64,000 bases of DNA, taken from the NCBI RefSeq assembly GCF_042242105.1, contig NC_092012.1:3271970-3335969 (forward strand), in the 5' to 3' direction. Made by a program: the position numbers and the translations under genes. Source of the stretch: Pempheris klunzingeri. Its lineage: Eukaryota; Chordata; Actinopteri; Acropomatiformes; Pempheridae. The notes under the pieces are model-generated. The model worked only from the letters and a program-made list of their open reading frames with translations. It ran no database searches and had not been told where the DNA came from. Shown in pieces: positions 52,605 through 64,000 of this stretch (position 1 is its first letter; each line of letters begins with the position of its first letter).

Positions 52605-52732
52605 ATACAAACTGTATATGCTAAGGGGGGATTGTGATCTGATAAGGAGGTTTTGGAGGTGCAATGCGTACCACTGCAGTGGAGCTGCTGGTGAGATGCA
52701 CTCAGATATGATGCTCTGTTAACCTAAATCAT

Positions 52733-52774
<42 letters not shown>

Positions 52775-52960
52775 ACAGATAAATCAGAGGGGAGGAGCAG
52801 CCGTGCCATAACAACCGTTGGGCTTCGCTATGTGGCGACAGTGCTGCCAACTTCCTCCCTCCTGCTCATTGTTGGGAGTCATTATCTCACCTCTGGGAGG
52901 GAGGGAGGGTGTGTGTGTGTGTGTGTGTGTGTGTATGGGGGGTGGTGGTGACAGAGAGAA
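52210..52960. repeat. Low-complexity and microsatellite cluster
   Basis: Pyrimidine-rich CTCTCTGCTCTCTCC repeats (52326-52420), C-rich CCCCCCACCC (52536-52557), (CA)n at 52567-52602, (GT)n at 52735-52773 and (GT)n at 52908-52936 lie within 750 bp. The open frames in this block reflect these tracts. Confidence 0.9.
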
Positions 52961-55625
52961 TACATGTAATACTCTCAAATTGAAATTCATCCTACCCAGT
53001 CCCCCTTTATAATCTCATTCAAATTCCACAGTCTGTTGCTCGCTCATATTTAAATGAGCACTTGACTAAATCCCTCCTGTGCTTTTGCTTGTCTTGGCCA
53101 GCGTTTGGCAGGCTGCCGCGCTCTGTTGCATCCGAGCATCCTGGACGCTTCTTGGCAAACCGGCACGCTCTTTGTCTTTTGGCCAACACACAGAAATAGA
53201 ATTAAAAGAGTGGGAAGCACGGCCGCACAATGAGGCTAAACAGGTCTAATGGGCAGGCTGGGAACAGACCGGCGAAGGTAATGGAGTGTGAAGCCACCGA
53301 AGCTGGGGACGTGTCCGCGCTGACAGACGCTTCAGTTTACACTTTTCAGACACTCTCGCTGAAGTTTGCTGTTCACACAGAACCACAAAACACCAGACAG
53401 TTAGTGGTTGCAAACAACTGAACGGAAAGTCTTCAGTGTGCAAATGTCTGTGCTGGTAAAAGCTCACCAAGACAAACTGGTGTGTTGATTGTGGTTTTAT
53501 GACTGAAATGCTGATTCTCTTCTTTTAGCTCTCTGAATTTTATAACTGTTTTTTCTTCTTGATAGAATGTTTGAGACATCAGAGTTGTTTGTGCAGAGGA
53601 GGAGGCGTTTTGCATTATTAAAAAGGAACAACAAAGTCAGAGTTGGTTTCTTTTAACCGTGACCAAACACGATGAGAAGGACCTCCTGACTTTAATGATG
53701 CCGTGCCACTGCTCCGACAGCCCATTATACTGTAACAGCCTGAAATATGTCCCATCGGAGCATGTGATCCAGTCCTGACCCTACAGAAACCAAACCACCA
53801 GCACAAGTATGTAGCCTCACCTTGCTGCTGACATCTTTGGCCTCGCACCAACCAAAATAAACCTGTCATGACTTTTGTTCATCACTGGAAATGTGTCTGT
53901 GATGTGAAATGTTGTTTGGTGGATATCCCGTCATGGGCGACACCCCTGATGATCCAGCACCATGGACAGGGCCGGTGGGCGCTGAACTAACAGCAGGGAG
54001 AGCATTTGTCAAACTATTGGGTCAAAAGTGGTGATTTAGCAGCAACCTAAGTACCCAAGAACGATCCTTTCCCAACACTTACTAAGTTGTGTTGCTGTCG
54101 TCACGTCACAGCAGAGACAAGTTGTTTTGAACAGAACCTTTTTCAGTGGCTGTTCCCACCGATTTTTTATGCTGCCGCTTTTGTTGGTCTCTCTCTCTCT
54201 TACTTCACTGAAGTTTCGTCCCAGCTGGGATTAGTTTGGCGCTTTCAAACCAGACAAAACTCATCACTGATGGATGCAAACAAGCAGAGAAGCTCAGACC
54301 GATTTGGTTTTTGCCAAAAAGTCTCAACTTCTTGCTTAAACTTTTAACCATGTTTTTGGGGTCTAAAATATTTCCACGCTGACAAAATAACACAGAAATG
54401 GCAGCAAACAGACTCATGTAATGTAGATGAAGTTAAGTGATAGTGTCGGCCTGAATATTGATCACCACGATCCTGTTGATCATTCCCAGTCAGCCTTATG
54501 AACCCAGAGGGCTCTTTGAAGAACTGTTTCTGCTTTCCAAAGCTCACCAAGAAGTGAATTCATGTACATCGTTATGAGCTAAAGAGAGAACACGTAGCAG
54601 CACACACTCTTTTCATCTTTTATGATTTCTTTATTCATTTCTTTACTATTCAGCAGCCGGCCTCAGACTCAGACACAGCTTGGTCTGAAATTCAGAAACA
54701 ATGACCAAAGTATTTAAGCTCATCATGTCTGTTTCTTCCTCCTTTGACTCTGTTTTCACATCTCTCTCCTCTGGATTTAGGAACCGCTGCAGATGTAATT
54801 TACAAGATGGTAGAAAAGACCCCACCCAGAGTCTCAACTACTCGGTTCCTTCCCGTCATCAAGCTGCCAGGATTCATCTACATGTTCCGTCCATCAGACC
54901 ACAACCTTAGTTCTTTCCCTTACCCCACCCTCATCCCATCATCCCTCCCCCAGACCCTCAATCCAGCCCACCTACTTCAACTCAGCTCTACTAATTTAGG
55001 CTCTTTTAAAAAAAAGGAGCTTAACATCAAAGCCGTGATGTGCTGAGTCAGCACGTTTAGATAAAAGAGAGACAATATGGCGAAAACTTCTCGAGTGGAC
55101 TTACAAACACAATATACTGGATATTTCAAAAACTATTCCTGCTTGGTTAATGTGGGGAAACAAGGAAAGGATCTATTAGTGATCTATTAGTCACTAGAAG
55201 TAGTGAAGACATGATCACGATGTCTGACGCAGGCATGAAGAGAACAAAACAAGGTGTGAAAGTCTGATTATCAGACTTCAGACTGGGACGTAATGAATCA
55301 AAGTAACTGGGCCTCATTTGATTATATATCGTTGTAACGTCTGCTTGAACACAATTACACTTTACACACAGTTATACTGTCCAATGGAAAACGTGACACT
55401 TGGCCAAAACATCTTGCACAATAATTTAATGGAGAAATATAATTATGCCTTCAGCTCATTTCCCCCTAACATTGTCCCCTTGCCAAACTTCCCATCCGCT
55501 GGCTCTATGGTCTTGTGTTTTTTTAAATACTGTAATTATGTGTCCCTCTTGGCACATTTCACCACGTGTATTATAACTGAATTGGTGATTGTTGCTCTAT
55601 TAGATATTTGAAATACTGCATATTT
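52961..55625. other. Non-coding spacer
   Basis: No exon could be supported. 53000-53230 is non-repetitive and moderately GC-rich. 54640-55060 contains an open frame (54744-55046) after a TTTAG acceptor-like site, but without a matching donor or recognised homology. Confidence 0.5.
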
Positions 55626-55629
55626 CTAG

Positions 55630-55850
55630 TCTTCCAACCGCTCAAGGTGCTTTTACACCACATTCACACACACACACACACACACACACAGACATTCATT
55701 CACTGTGGGGCTATGAGGCAAGTTGCAAATCAGCTCATCAGGGGGAGCTAATCGATCATTCACATAGGATTCAGTTTCCTTGGCTGCATGCAGACTGGAG
55801 GGGCTGGGAGTCAAACCGCGATCATGGTGGATGACCAGATGTGTGAGGAC
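55630..55850 (-). mobile_element. Degraded tRNA-like dispersed repeat with (CA)n
   Basis: On the plus strand CCGCTCAAGGTGCTTTTACA leads into (CA)n at 55664-55690, CATTCATTCACTGTGGGGCT, AAATCAGCTCATCAGGGGGA and GGGAGTCAAACCGCGATCAT. The order matches an abundant teleost repeat whose minus strand begins like a tRNA. This copy is diverged. Confidence 0.55.
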
Positions 55851-58800
55851 TGACGGGGACTCTGTAACCTTCCTGAAACTAATAGAAATGCTGCATTTCC
55901 CTCCTCTTCTGCAGGGGCTTTTAAATGGCTGGAGCACTGGAGGAATTAGGGCCACAAGCTGAACCAAGTCCTAATAACCAAGTCCTAATATTCACAGAAC
56001 AGCAGTGGCTCAAAGCACACATGAATCAGCTTTCATATCTTTTGCCGATTTTCTTCTGACTTTTAAAGCACCTTGATCACATTCTGCGAGAACATCTTTT
56101 TTTCTTTTAGCTTTAACAAACTCTATATTTACATTTTGAATAAACAATTTGAAAATAGCGCAGGAGCTGAATCATCAACCATTCCCCCTCACGGATGTCT
56201 ATTTCTGGGCACTTTATTCTGCCATCTGCCACCTTCAGCAGGTGTTCCTCATCCTGCACCATGAGACCAGAGTAGAGCACAGACTCAGCTAATGACCCGC
56301 CCCAGCTATCACTTAATGATGGGAGAAGATGGCAAATTGGTCCCGATTGTCTCCCTCATTTTCTCTTTTCCCTCTTGCCATTTTTCGCTGCATCTCTACC
56401 CTCGCTGTCAGTCTTTTACTCACTCTCCCTCCAACTCTTCATGGTCATAACTCTCTCCATCCACTCCGGATGAGCCAATTAACCTATAGCCGGCGTAAAT
56501 GTGCCAAGCAGAAAGATGAACAGTGCCCGTGCCTCGCTCTCGCTATCTGCGAGTGTGGCAAAGACGGCGCTTGTGTTTCTGTTGCTCTTGGTGAGTGAAT
56601 GTCAGAGTTGTCTTCGCTGGTATTAATTAGTGAGAAAAGCATCTGCTGCAAAAGCAACTGCTCTTGCAAAAGCCTTTGAAATGTCATATCTTAACACACA
56701 AATTTTAAGAGCAGAGGATGTGGGAAAAAAAAAAAAACCCACAAGAGACAGATATGGGAATATTTCATCATCAAAACACAAACAGCAGAGTTGGATTTTT
56801 CTATTTTCCCCAGTGTTGAAATTAAGACCTGTCTTGAGATAGAAGTTGTCGTGGTGCGTAGGCAGCTCCAGGCAACCTTGTTAATAACAAAGCACCATCT
56901 CAGCTGTGGAAATAAGAGACACGGCGATAACCCTGCAGCATGACATCTTCATCCTCCCTGACATTATGTTTTAATACTGCTCCATGCCACCCAGAGACAC
57001 GTATGGATGGAGGGAGAGATGGATGGATGGATGTATGGATGAGAGGAGGATGGACAGGAAAGAGGAGCAGAGGAAGAGAAAGACGGATGAAAGACAGAAT
57101 CCTTAACTCGTATTTCTTTTTAAACCTGTGTAATCTAGGTCGAAGACAGAGCTGGTACTCGATCAAACCACTTGGTTGTAAATTATGGATCTTTGCCTGT
57201 CTAGATTTTTCTCTTTTTAATTCACAGTTTTATTAATTTCTTGGTTTCTTTAAACCATCTGAGTTTGTAAAAAAAAAGTCGACCTGAATTTGAATTCCTC
57301 CTTTATTTTTTGTGTAGGGAAACATAAACTATGAAGGTACTGCAGCATAAATATTTGGACATTTGGCAATAGCTATTTCAGGAAATGGAATTCCCATTCA
57401 TTTTCCCATTGACAACTCCTAGGAGAAAGCATCTGATCACAGAGCTTAAAATTCCTCTTTTTCCAGGCCACACAGCTCTGGTTATGTATCATTAGGGCGT
57501 AAAAACAGTCACCTTGTAAGCTAACAGGCTAGTTTATAGCTTCCTTTAGCCTCACTTGCAAACGTTGGCATTGATTTACACTTGACAGTTATTTTTTGTT
57601 TCTGCTAAGTATTAAGTAAGTCAAAATAAATACCAAGGATGCAGATTTCTTAGTAAAATACTAAGTTAAAATTATTTATTCATAGCTGCAAAAGGTGAAA
57701 TTTGGCCATTTGTGTAATTTACCTGTTTTCAGTTGCTGTAAGTGTGTTGCTGTATACTTGAGCTTCAGGCACATAACCTTGTCTTAAGTGAGCTCAACTG
57801 CTTTAGCCACTACTTTAACATTTGAATAGAAGCCAGACAGCTAAGCTAACTGCTAAGCTAATGTTTGCACTCATTTGTAGTAATTGAAAATAATTTTAAC
57901 CCAATAAGTGCACGAGTCAGAACAAACCCAAACCGTGACATGGAGTACCTAATGTATGCAGAGCTGGAGCTACAGATGGGGCTGACAGCACCGTCTCTGT
58001 AGCTGGTTAACTACCAGAGCGGCCGTCTAGATTTAAGCAATTCTATGAATTATTTAGGAAACAATTCAATTCTCACAGAAGAATTAAATAAACTTAAGTT
58101 TCCTGTTTTTTTTTTTGGTAATCACAGTGTTGACCTAAATTTGTACAGAGCTGCAAAACAAAGAGCAGGATGTAAAGACTCTGATTCCTTCTCCCTCTAA
58201 AAACCAATAAAAGTTAAAGTTATATTTTAAAGCCTGTCACAGCACACAGCTTCACTCTGTGCCGCAGGGGTGCTTTAGTGATGGCTGATTGAGTGGTGCT
58301 GCAGTGTAGCTGCTGTGTCTGTGCACATAAATATTCTTTTCCACAACCTGGACTAAAGCCTCTGTGGAAATGCGAAGCCGAGGTCGAGTTGATGAGTAAA
58401 TGATTGAGTATTCCTCCACAGCAGCGATGTAACAGGCTGGAGTCATTAGAGGGATCCCGATTTCCCTCCGGTTAATTATTCATCACAGCGATCCACGAGT
58501 GCTCGCTGTCTTTAGTGTCCAACTCAGCCTCCGTGGAGGGACGTCGTGCCTTCCACTTTCCTGAATTTTTCAGATATTTGAATACGACAGTTAAATTGAG
58601 TTACTTTTGATTTGCTGCAAGTAAGTGTTGATGATAATCTGTGCATGCATCTATCTAGAGGATTTTTAATATCTTCAATTGGATCCATATCTCACACTCT
58701 ATCACCTAATTTTGAAAACACAGATGGCAGCCAGGCGTGACTCACTCCCCATACAACTCAGCCTCTCTGGTGCCGTGTTTGCATACTAACCGCATGCCTT

Positions 58801-59940
58801 AAATCACCTAATCTGTCATCTGTACGTCTTAAAAACTCAATTAGGAAAAGACCAGGTCTATAGATTAGCCCTCTGCTTACTAGCACACTGTAGACAAGTG
58901 TCTGCTTTACCTTTTGCAGCAGAACATGTTGTTGGAAAAGTCATTTATCAGGTTCTTAGGGTTGTTATTATTATTATTATTATTATTATCGTGAAGCACT
59001 TCAGAGAGCTTTGCTTCAGGTTGCAAGGGGCTCTGTCACTGTGGGCTGCCCTAGTTTCATCATTAGGTCTGTTTTTATGGAGCAGGCTGGCAAACTAAAT
59101 ATAGCCGCACAGTGGGCTCAGTCGCACAGCAGAAAGAACAAAACCGTCGCTGCTTCTTGTTGTTGTTGTTGATAACAAACGCCGATGACACTGTGATACA
59201 GATGAGTCAGAATCAGAAACGATGCTTTCCTTAACCGCAAGTTATTTTGAAAGAATTTGTCACAGCTGCAGCGTTGAGATCGCTGGGGAACTTTGAGGAA
59301 CGGTGGTGGGAAGAGGAAGAGGAACCAGACATCTGACGTGACAATTAAAGTTTATATTCTAAAACAAAGTGAAGCTAATAAGTCGCAGGCTGGGACGAAC
59401 ACACACACCATCACACCCTGCGTCTCTAAACCGACCTTCCAGCCACGTTCACACTTTCCAACCCCCCGTTCTTTGTCTCTTGCCCTCAGACTTTATCTCC
59501 TCTCCCCGTCACCTGACCGCCCCGCTCCTCTACACACCTGTTCCCACTTCATCAGCTGCCTGAACGTCCCCACACACCTCCTCACCTGCATCACCTCATC
59601 CCCTCGTCAGCCGCTCACTACATATAATCAGCCCAGAGACGCTACTCGGCTTTCAGACTGTTAAAGTTGGGGTGGGTCACGTCTTTCTCTTCTACTTTCT
59701 GTTTGTCACACCTGTCTTCACACCTGAACTGTTGCCCCTCGTCTGCCTCTTTACTCTGTGAACTAATGTACCTCCAGTTTCTAAAATAAATCCCTAAGTT
59801 ATGCACCATTCTGCTCACAGTGGCTAACACGGCACGCACCGCTACACCTGTCCCCCTCAAAGTGTAGCCTCGGGACACATGAGAAACAATTAAAATTGTA
59901 CTAGTTGGTGTTATTGCCTCCTGCTTTATCCTCTATGTTT
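55851..59940. other. Non-coding spacer
   Basis: No supported gene. Holds GGATGGATGGATG at about 57021-57042 and (TTA)n at 58963-58990. 58250-58560 is non-repetitive and may be regulatory. 59293-59664 is an unusually C-rich block with a 123-codon open frame of low-complexity composition that I do not regard as coding. Confidence 0.5.
58963..58990. repeat. (TTA)n microsatellite
   Basis: About nine TTA/ATT units. Confidence 0.9.
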
Positions 59941-59944
59941 GAAT

Positions 59945-60235
59945 TAGGGCTGCAACAAATATCTTCAGTTTTTCCTACATAGTAAAGAGTCAGTCGTTGG
60001 CTTATCAACTGCCAGAAAATTGTAAAAAAAAAAAAAAAAAGAAAAGCCCATCACAACAAGTTGTTTATGTCTTGTTTTGTCTGACCAGCAGTCAAAGATC
60101 CAACTGAGTTTATTATCATAGAGGAGGAAAAGTGTAATTGGAAAAGCTTGAATCAGACCATTTTTCACATTACTATCTTTTTTTTCAGATAAATTCTGTC
60201 AATCAACGAATGAGCTAATAGTTTTCTCTCTGAGC
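59945..60235. mobile_element. hAT-like element, diverged copy
   Basis: Starts TAGGGCTGCAACAAATATCT and contains AACTGCCAGAAAATTGTAAA, CCCATCACAACAAGTTG, GTCTTGTTTTGTCTGACCAG and TCAATCAACGAATGAGCTAA. These are degenerate forms of the same family as 13259-13441 but with a longer interior. A 17-A run (60024-60041) interrupts it. The right terminus is too diverged to show an inverted repeat. Confidence 0.6.
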
Positions 60236-60910
60236 ACAATGGCAGTTATTTAACAGTGTGTTTTGAACAGGGTTTAGCAGTTTGGAAAGATCTGTATGGT
60301 CTTGAATCAGCTAACTGGAGGCCGCCATATGACATCTATACGTTTTGTGTTTGGTGACATGGTGCCTGTTTGTCAGCTGTTGGAAGAAATTACATTCATG
60401 TCTTGTCCACATGACCTCGTTTTCCTTGAATGTATCCGTCCGTACAAGAATGCAAACGTCTCCAAGCGCTCAAACGTGCATGCAGTTTTCTTAGCAGGCT
60501 GCGATCACATCGGCCTAGTAAGTGATTTCTATTGAGTTCAAGGTCCAACTGGGATACAAGGATGGTGGGGGGGCGCTGGTATAACGTATAAGTATGGCTG
60601 GTCTTGAATCTGGTGTCAGTCGTGCCACTGAATTCAGTTAAATGAAGCTGTTCTCAGCCTTGGTGCACTATACAGCTGCATAAACCCCCCGCAGGGTCTC
60701 ATTAAGAGAATCAGTGGTGGAGCTTTTCAAAGCTGAAGTCCATTCGTTTCTGTGCGAAGGAGTCTCTTAATGTATTAACTGTCCATTTCAATTTCTTTTA
60801 ATCGATCTTATTTTCATCTTCTATTTGATGTCTTTCTCCCTCTTCACTTTCTCTTTCTTCAGTTGCATCCCAGTAAAGAAACTTTGAAGTAATTAGATGT
60901 TAGCTTGTTA

Positions 60911-61558
60911 GCGTGTTGAAATAGGCTTCAGCTGTTTTGATGGTTGATTCTCGATACTCTTGTACTTGCACTCGTGTGCCGTGGACTCAGGAACAGCTTC
61001 AGCGGCTTCATCACAGGTAGTCGTCTCTTCAGGGAGAGCAGCTGGTGCCGCTTCAAACACTTCGGCAGGTGTCACAGTGTCGGGGTCTATTACCGTGGGG
61101 CCGGTGGAAGTGCTGGCTGACTCACCACTGCTCCCTCAGTCTGCCTCAGAGCAACTCTCATGAGGTCCCTCTTCCTAGAGCTGCGCCTGCTGGTTGAACC
61201 GCTTCCACGTCGGCTTCATTAAACAGCTGTTTACTGTCTGAATCTCGACCAGACAGCCAGCTAACTGTTGCCAGGTTTGAGAAGGTGGTTAAGTCACTGT
61301 GCCCTGGTTGGCTCATGTCCTCCCATCAGGCGATGAGCAGCTTCATGACGCTGTGTCTTTAATTCATGCCACAAAGCTGAGGGTTAAATCTTTCGCTAAT
61401 TTGTGAACAAAAAAACTACTTGCCACCTTTTTTCCAGCGAGATGATTTGTGGGAAGTCCTTCAGATTTACTAGTAGATATGCCATCTGTCTCATCCACTT
61501 TAAATTCTCTCCTACTACAGGATTTTCTCAGAGGTTTACACACGTTTTCTTCAAGCAA
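60911..61558 (-). pseudogene. Possible decayed coding sequence, family unknown
   Basis: On the minus strand three adjacent open stretches have protein-like composition but lie in different frames: 61558-61364 (65 codons, Lys/Ser-rich), 61325-61161 (55 codons, including LSGRDSDSKQLFNEADVEAV) and 61135-60911 (75 codons, Ala/Glu/Pro/Thr-rich, including TPAEVFEAAPAALPEETTTC). Frame changes and a TGA at 61136-61138 separate them, and I see no good splice sites that would join them. I do not recognise the family. It could be a pseudogene, a fragment of a mobile-element protein, or chance. Confidence 0.3.
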
Positions 61559-61599
61559 ACCTCATATTCAGAGAACGAACACACACGCACACACGCCAC

Positions 61600-64000
61600 G
61601 ATTTGAAAAGACATTTCTAAGAACCCACTGAACACTAATGTGCTAAATGTAAAATACTGTGACTGCCTATTAAGAGGCAAATGCCTAAAATGACAAATTC
61701 TTCTGTGTTACAATTCATACATACGTACAGCAGCCTGTAAAATAGAATTTTTTACAACTACAACACACAAAAAAAGATTGAAATTATTCTATTTTTCCCC
61801 CAAACTCTGTGTACACAAAGCTGAATGTGTCCTACATAGGGAACAAGTAATCAAATAGTGGGGAGGGGGGGGAAGCAGGCCATGTTCGCCTGCAATCGAC
61901 TAGAATGGTCCATGAAAACCACGTGCAGATTGATCTGTACATGTATCTTCCATTACCTGCAGCAGGGGTACACGCATTTGGGGCTTGGGGGTCGTAGACC
62001 TTCCATATCCAGGCAGGAAAAACCCTCAGCCAGATGCAGACATGGAGAACATGATGGGACATAAACTATAGAAACATAAGAGTATCCAGTGAACCAGCTG
62101 GTCCAAATCCTTGGTCTCACTCTGTCCCGTCCTGATTTCTAATTGAACTATTGTGCAACACGTGTTTACCCATGGATGGTCTTACTTTCTAACCCTAACC
62201 CACCGAGGTCATTATAACAATGTGCATATCTCTGGATGCTGGTATGTCAAGAGGATCACATCCAGTCACAAAAAAGTTTATAAATCATTCTTTTTTTTTT
62301 CCAAGTTTGTAACCTAGAGATTTTGTTTTTCTAAGATTTAGTTAACTAGAATCTGGATGAAGCCAGAAGCTGCTGAATTATGTCAAACATGTCAGTCAGG
62401 TTATAAAAGTGTATGGAGGGGAAGGAGCTGTTGAGTTTTCCTGGTTTGTACCATCACCTCAGGTTTTTCACTGGGAGACAAAACAAGTGTGATGGCAGCC
62501 TGATGGCCTCCATCCAATCTTCCCATCAGAACTAATGGACTGATGAGGGACATTTCTGTGGTGGACATTTTCAGACCTTTGAGAAATCTCTAAAAGAAAA
62601 ACTGGAGCCGTGTAGGTAAGAGGGGGAAACAGAACAAACCTACAGGAGTTGTTTTTCTGTCTCTGCCAACAAGACTCTGCTCACAACAAGAATTCCTGGG
62701 AAGGTTTTGAAATAAGTCTGTCTGACCTCTCTCTCCTGCTTTATCTTTTGTTCTGTCAGTTAAGGAAGACTTGAAAAAAAAACTACAGCAGTCAAATTTC
62801 TGAATAAAGGGAGGTGACGTTTTGTCACATTCGGTCTGAACCATGCAGAGCCGCAGACTAAAGTCACAAATGTGAGGACTTGTCATGAGACCTGAATGAT
62901 TTTACTTTCAAGTTTTTGACCTGGTAATATTCCAGAAGAATAAAAACTAATATATGTATATTTTTTTTAACAATGCTGCGAAGTCCTCTTGAAGCTCAAG
63001 CTTATTGTAATAATAAAAGTAAATTCACTTGTTCAAAGCGCCTTCAGCAGGATAATCCACACAGGAAGTGTTTTTGACATCTGTCACAGAATAGATGTGC
63101 TTCCATTTTATTAAATAGATCAGTCCGTAATGATTCTGATGAGTGGCGGTCGTCTCTCAGAGCATTTGTTTGATTAAAGTCTATTTCTGTGGCTTCTGGC
63201 GCACAGACAGCTGTTACAATCACACAAACATCCTGCTGTGTGCGTTTTGAACTTCACCGTGTCTCCGTTGATTGATGAAGCCTCCCAGCCTGTTAGTGAG
63301 CTTTATGTTTCACTAACAGAGTCCTCACATTTACCAGGTGGGCGGAGGAATTACATCAATGAATCAACAGGCTACACAGACACTGTGACTTCCCATGGAA
63401 GTGACATGAAAAGCTGTTTTTGGTGCAGTAACTTTCTGCTGTCAGTCAGAAAGTTGAAGCTGGTGAAGGCAGGACAGCCGGCTGCTGCTCTAGTCAGCTG
63501 ACACGCAACTGACTTACAGTTTTCTTAGGAAGTGAATAGCACTGTTCTTTTTCAAAACATTTCACATCACGTATATGCATTTTATTTTTTTGCTTTTCTT
63601 GTGTCATGCATATGCAATTTAGTCTCTACAGAGACAGCATGTCACGGGTCCACGTAGGGAGGCGGACGGGTCGAACACGGGACTTTAAAGTCCTCACCAA
63701 GAAAAAAGCAATGAAAAAATGTATTCTTTATATATTTTATTTCTTTGGGGCACTAATTACAAAAATCTATGTTTATTTATGAACAGACCCCACATTTTTT
63801 GAAATATTGGCCTCTACCAAACGGTTGAGATGTCGTAAGTAAAACATGTTTTCAATAAGATATAGTGAGTCAAAATGTGCTCTACCATATGGTTGAGCAG
63901 GAGGTTAAAGGGTTAACACATGTTACTGGAGGTCACGTTAGCTCAAGTGAAACTTAGCATCCATAACTAACGTATTTATTTTTTCTTAAACCTATTCACA
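61600..64000. other. Non-coding right end of window
   Basis: AT-rich. It has a T run at about 62289-62300 and a weak internal similarity between CTCTACCAAACGGTTGAG (63812) and CTCTACCATATGGTTGAG (63879). No exon, RNA gene or recognised repeat could be supported. Confidence 0.5.

Noticed and set aside
52261-52605. 114-codon Pro/Ser/Leu frame
   Set aside because: It runs through CTCTCTC, CCCCCA and CA low-complexity tracts with no splice or homology support.
54744-55046. Possible exon after an acceptor-like TTTAG
   Set aside because: Frames on both readings are short, no donor fits, and neither translation is recognisable.
55653-55967. 104-codon minus-strand frame
   Set aside because: It lies within a degraded dispersed repeat containing a CA tract.
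59293-59664. 123-codon plus-strand frame
   Set aside because: C-rich low-complexity composition with TCACCTC-type motifs and no recognisable domain. It looks like non-coding repeat-like sequence.

Overview
The window is vertebrate nuclear DNA, almost certainly from a ray-finned (teleost, probably percomorph) fish. The genes are split into many short exons with GT-AG introns of 80 bp to several kb. The encoded proteins match vertebrate orthologues I recognise. The spacers hold microsatellites and dispersed repeats of types typical of teleost genomes. There are no prokaryotic features.

Layout. (1) 684-5285, plus: the last 16 exons of vps33b; the 5' part lies left of the window. (2) 5550-12967, plus: complete prc1 with 14 coding exons, behind a promoter carrying a CCAAT box and TTTGAA elements as expected for a G2/M gene. 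(3) 15232-18550, plus: complete ptpmt1 with 4 coding exons and a large 11-bp tandem array in its second intron. (4) 19275-23786, plus: complete ndufs3 with 7 coding exons and a CTCF-like motif just upstream. (5) 27739-29851, minus: c1qtnf4 with 2 coding exons, encoding a secreted protein with two C1q domains and an acidic linker. (6) 30000-64000: about 34 kb in which I can support no intact protein-coding gene. It holds repeats, microsatellites, a few non-repetitive AT-rich blocks that could be regulatory, and one broken coding-like patch near 61 kb.

The coding frames of all five genes close exactly when the exons are joined: 445 codons of vps33b in view, then 608, 182, 260 and 391 residues for the complete genes. 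This supports the exon limits. The genes are not a functional pathway. vps33b acts in endosomal and late secretory trafficking, prc1 in the spindle midzone, ptpmt1 and ndufs3 in the mitochondrial inner compartment, and c1qtnf4 outside the cell. ptpmt1, ndufs3 and c1qtnf4 are neighbours on human 11p11.2, and vps33b and prc1 on human 15q26.1. The window therefore joins two blocks that are separate in human.

I did not find an undescribed biological system. The most useful leads are the synteny join, the promoter architectures, the acidic linker of C1qtnf4, short hAT-like elements with recognisable target-site duplications, and the decayed coding patch near 61 kb. Repeat family assignments come from memory of common teleost repeats and were not checked against a database.
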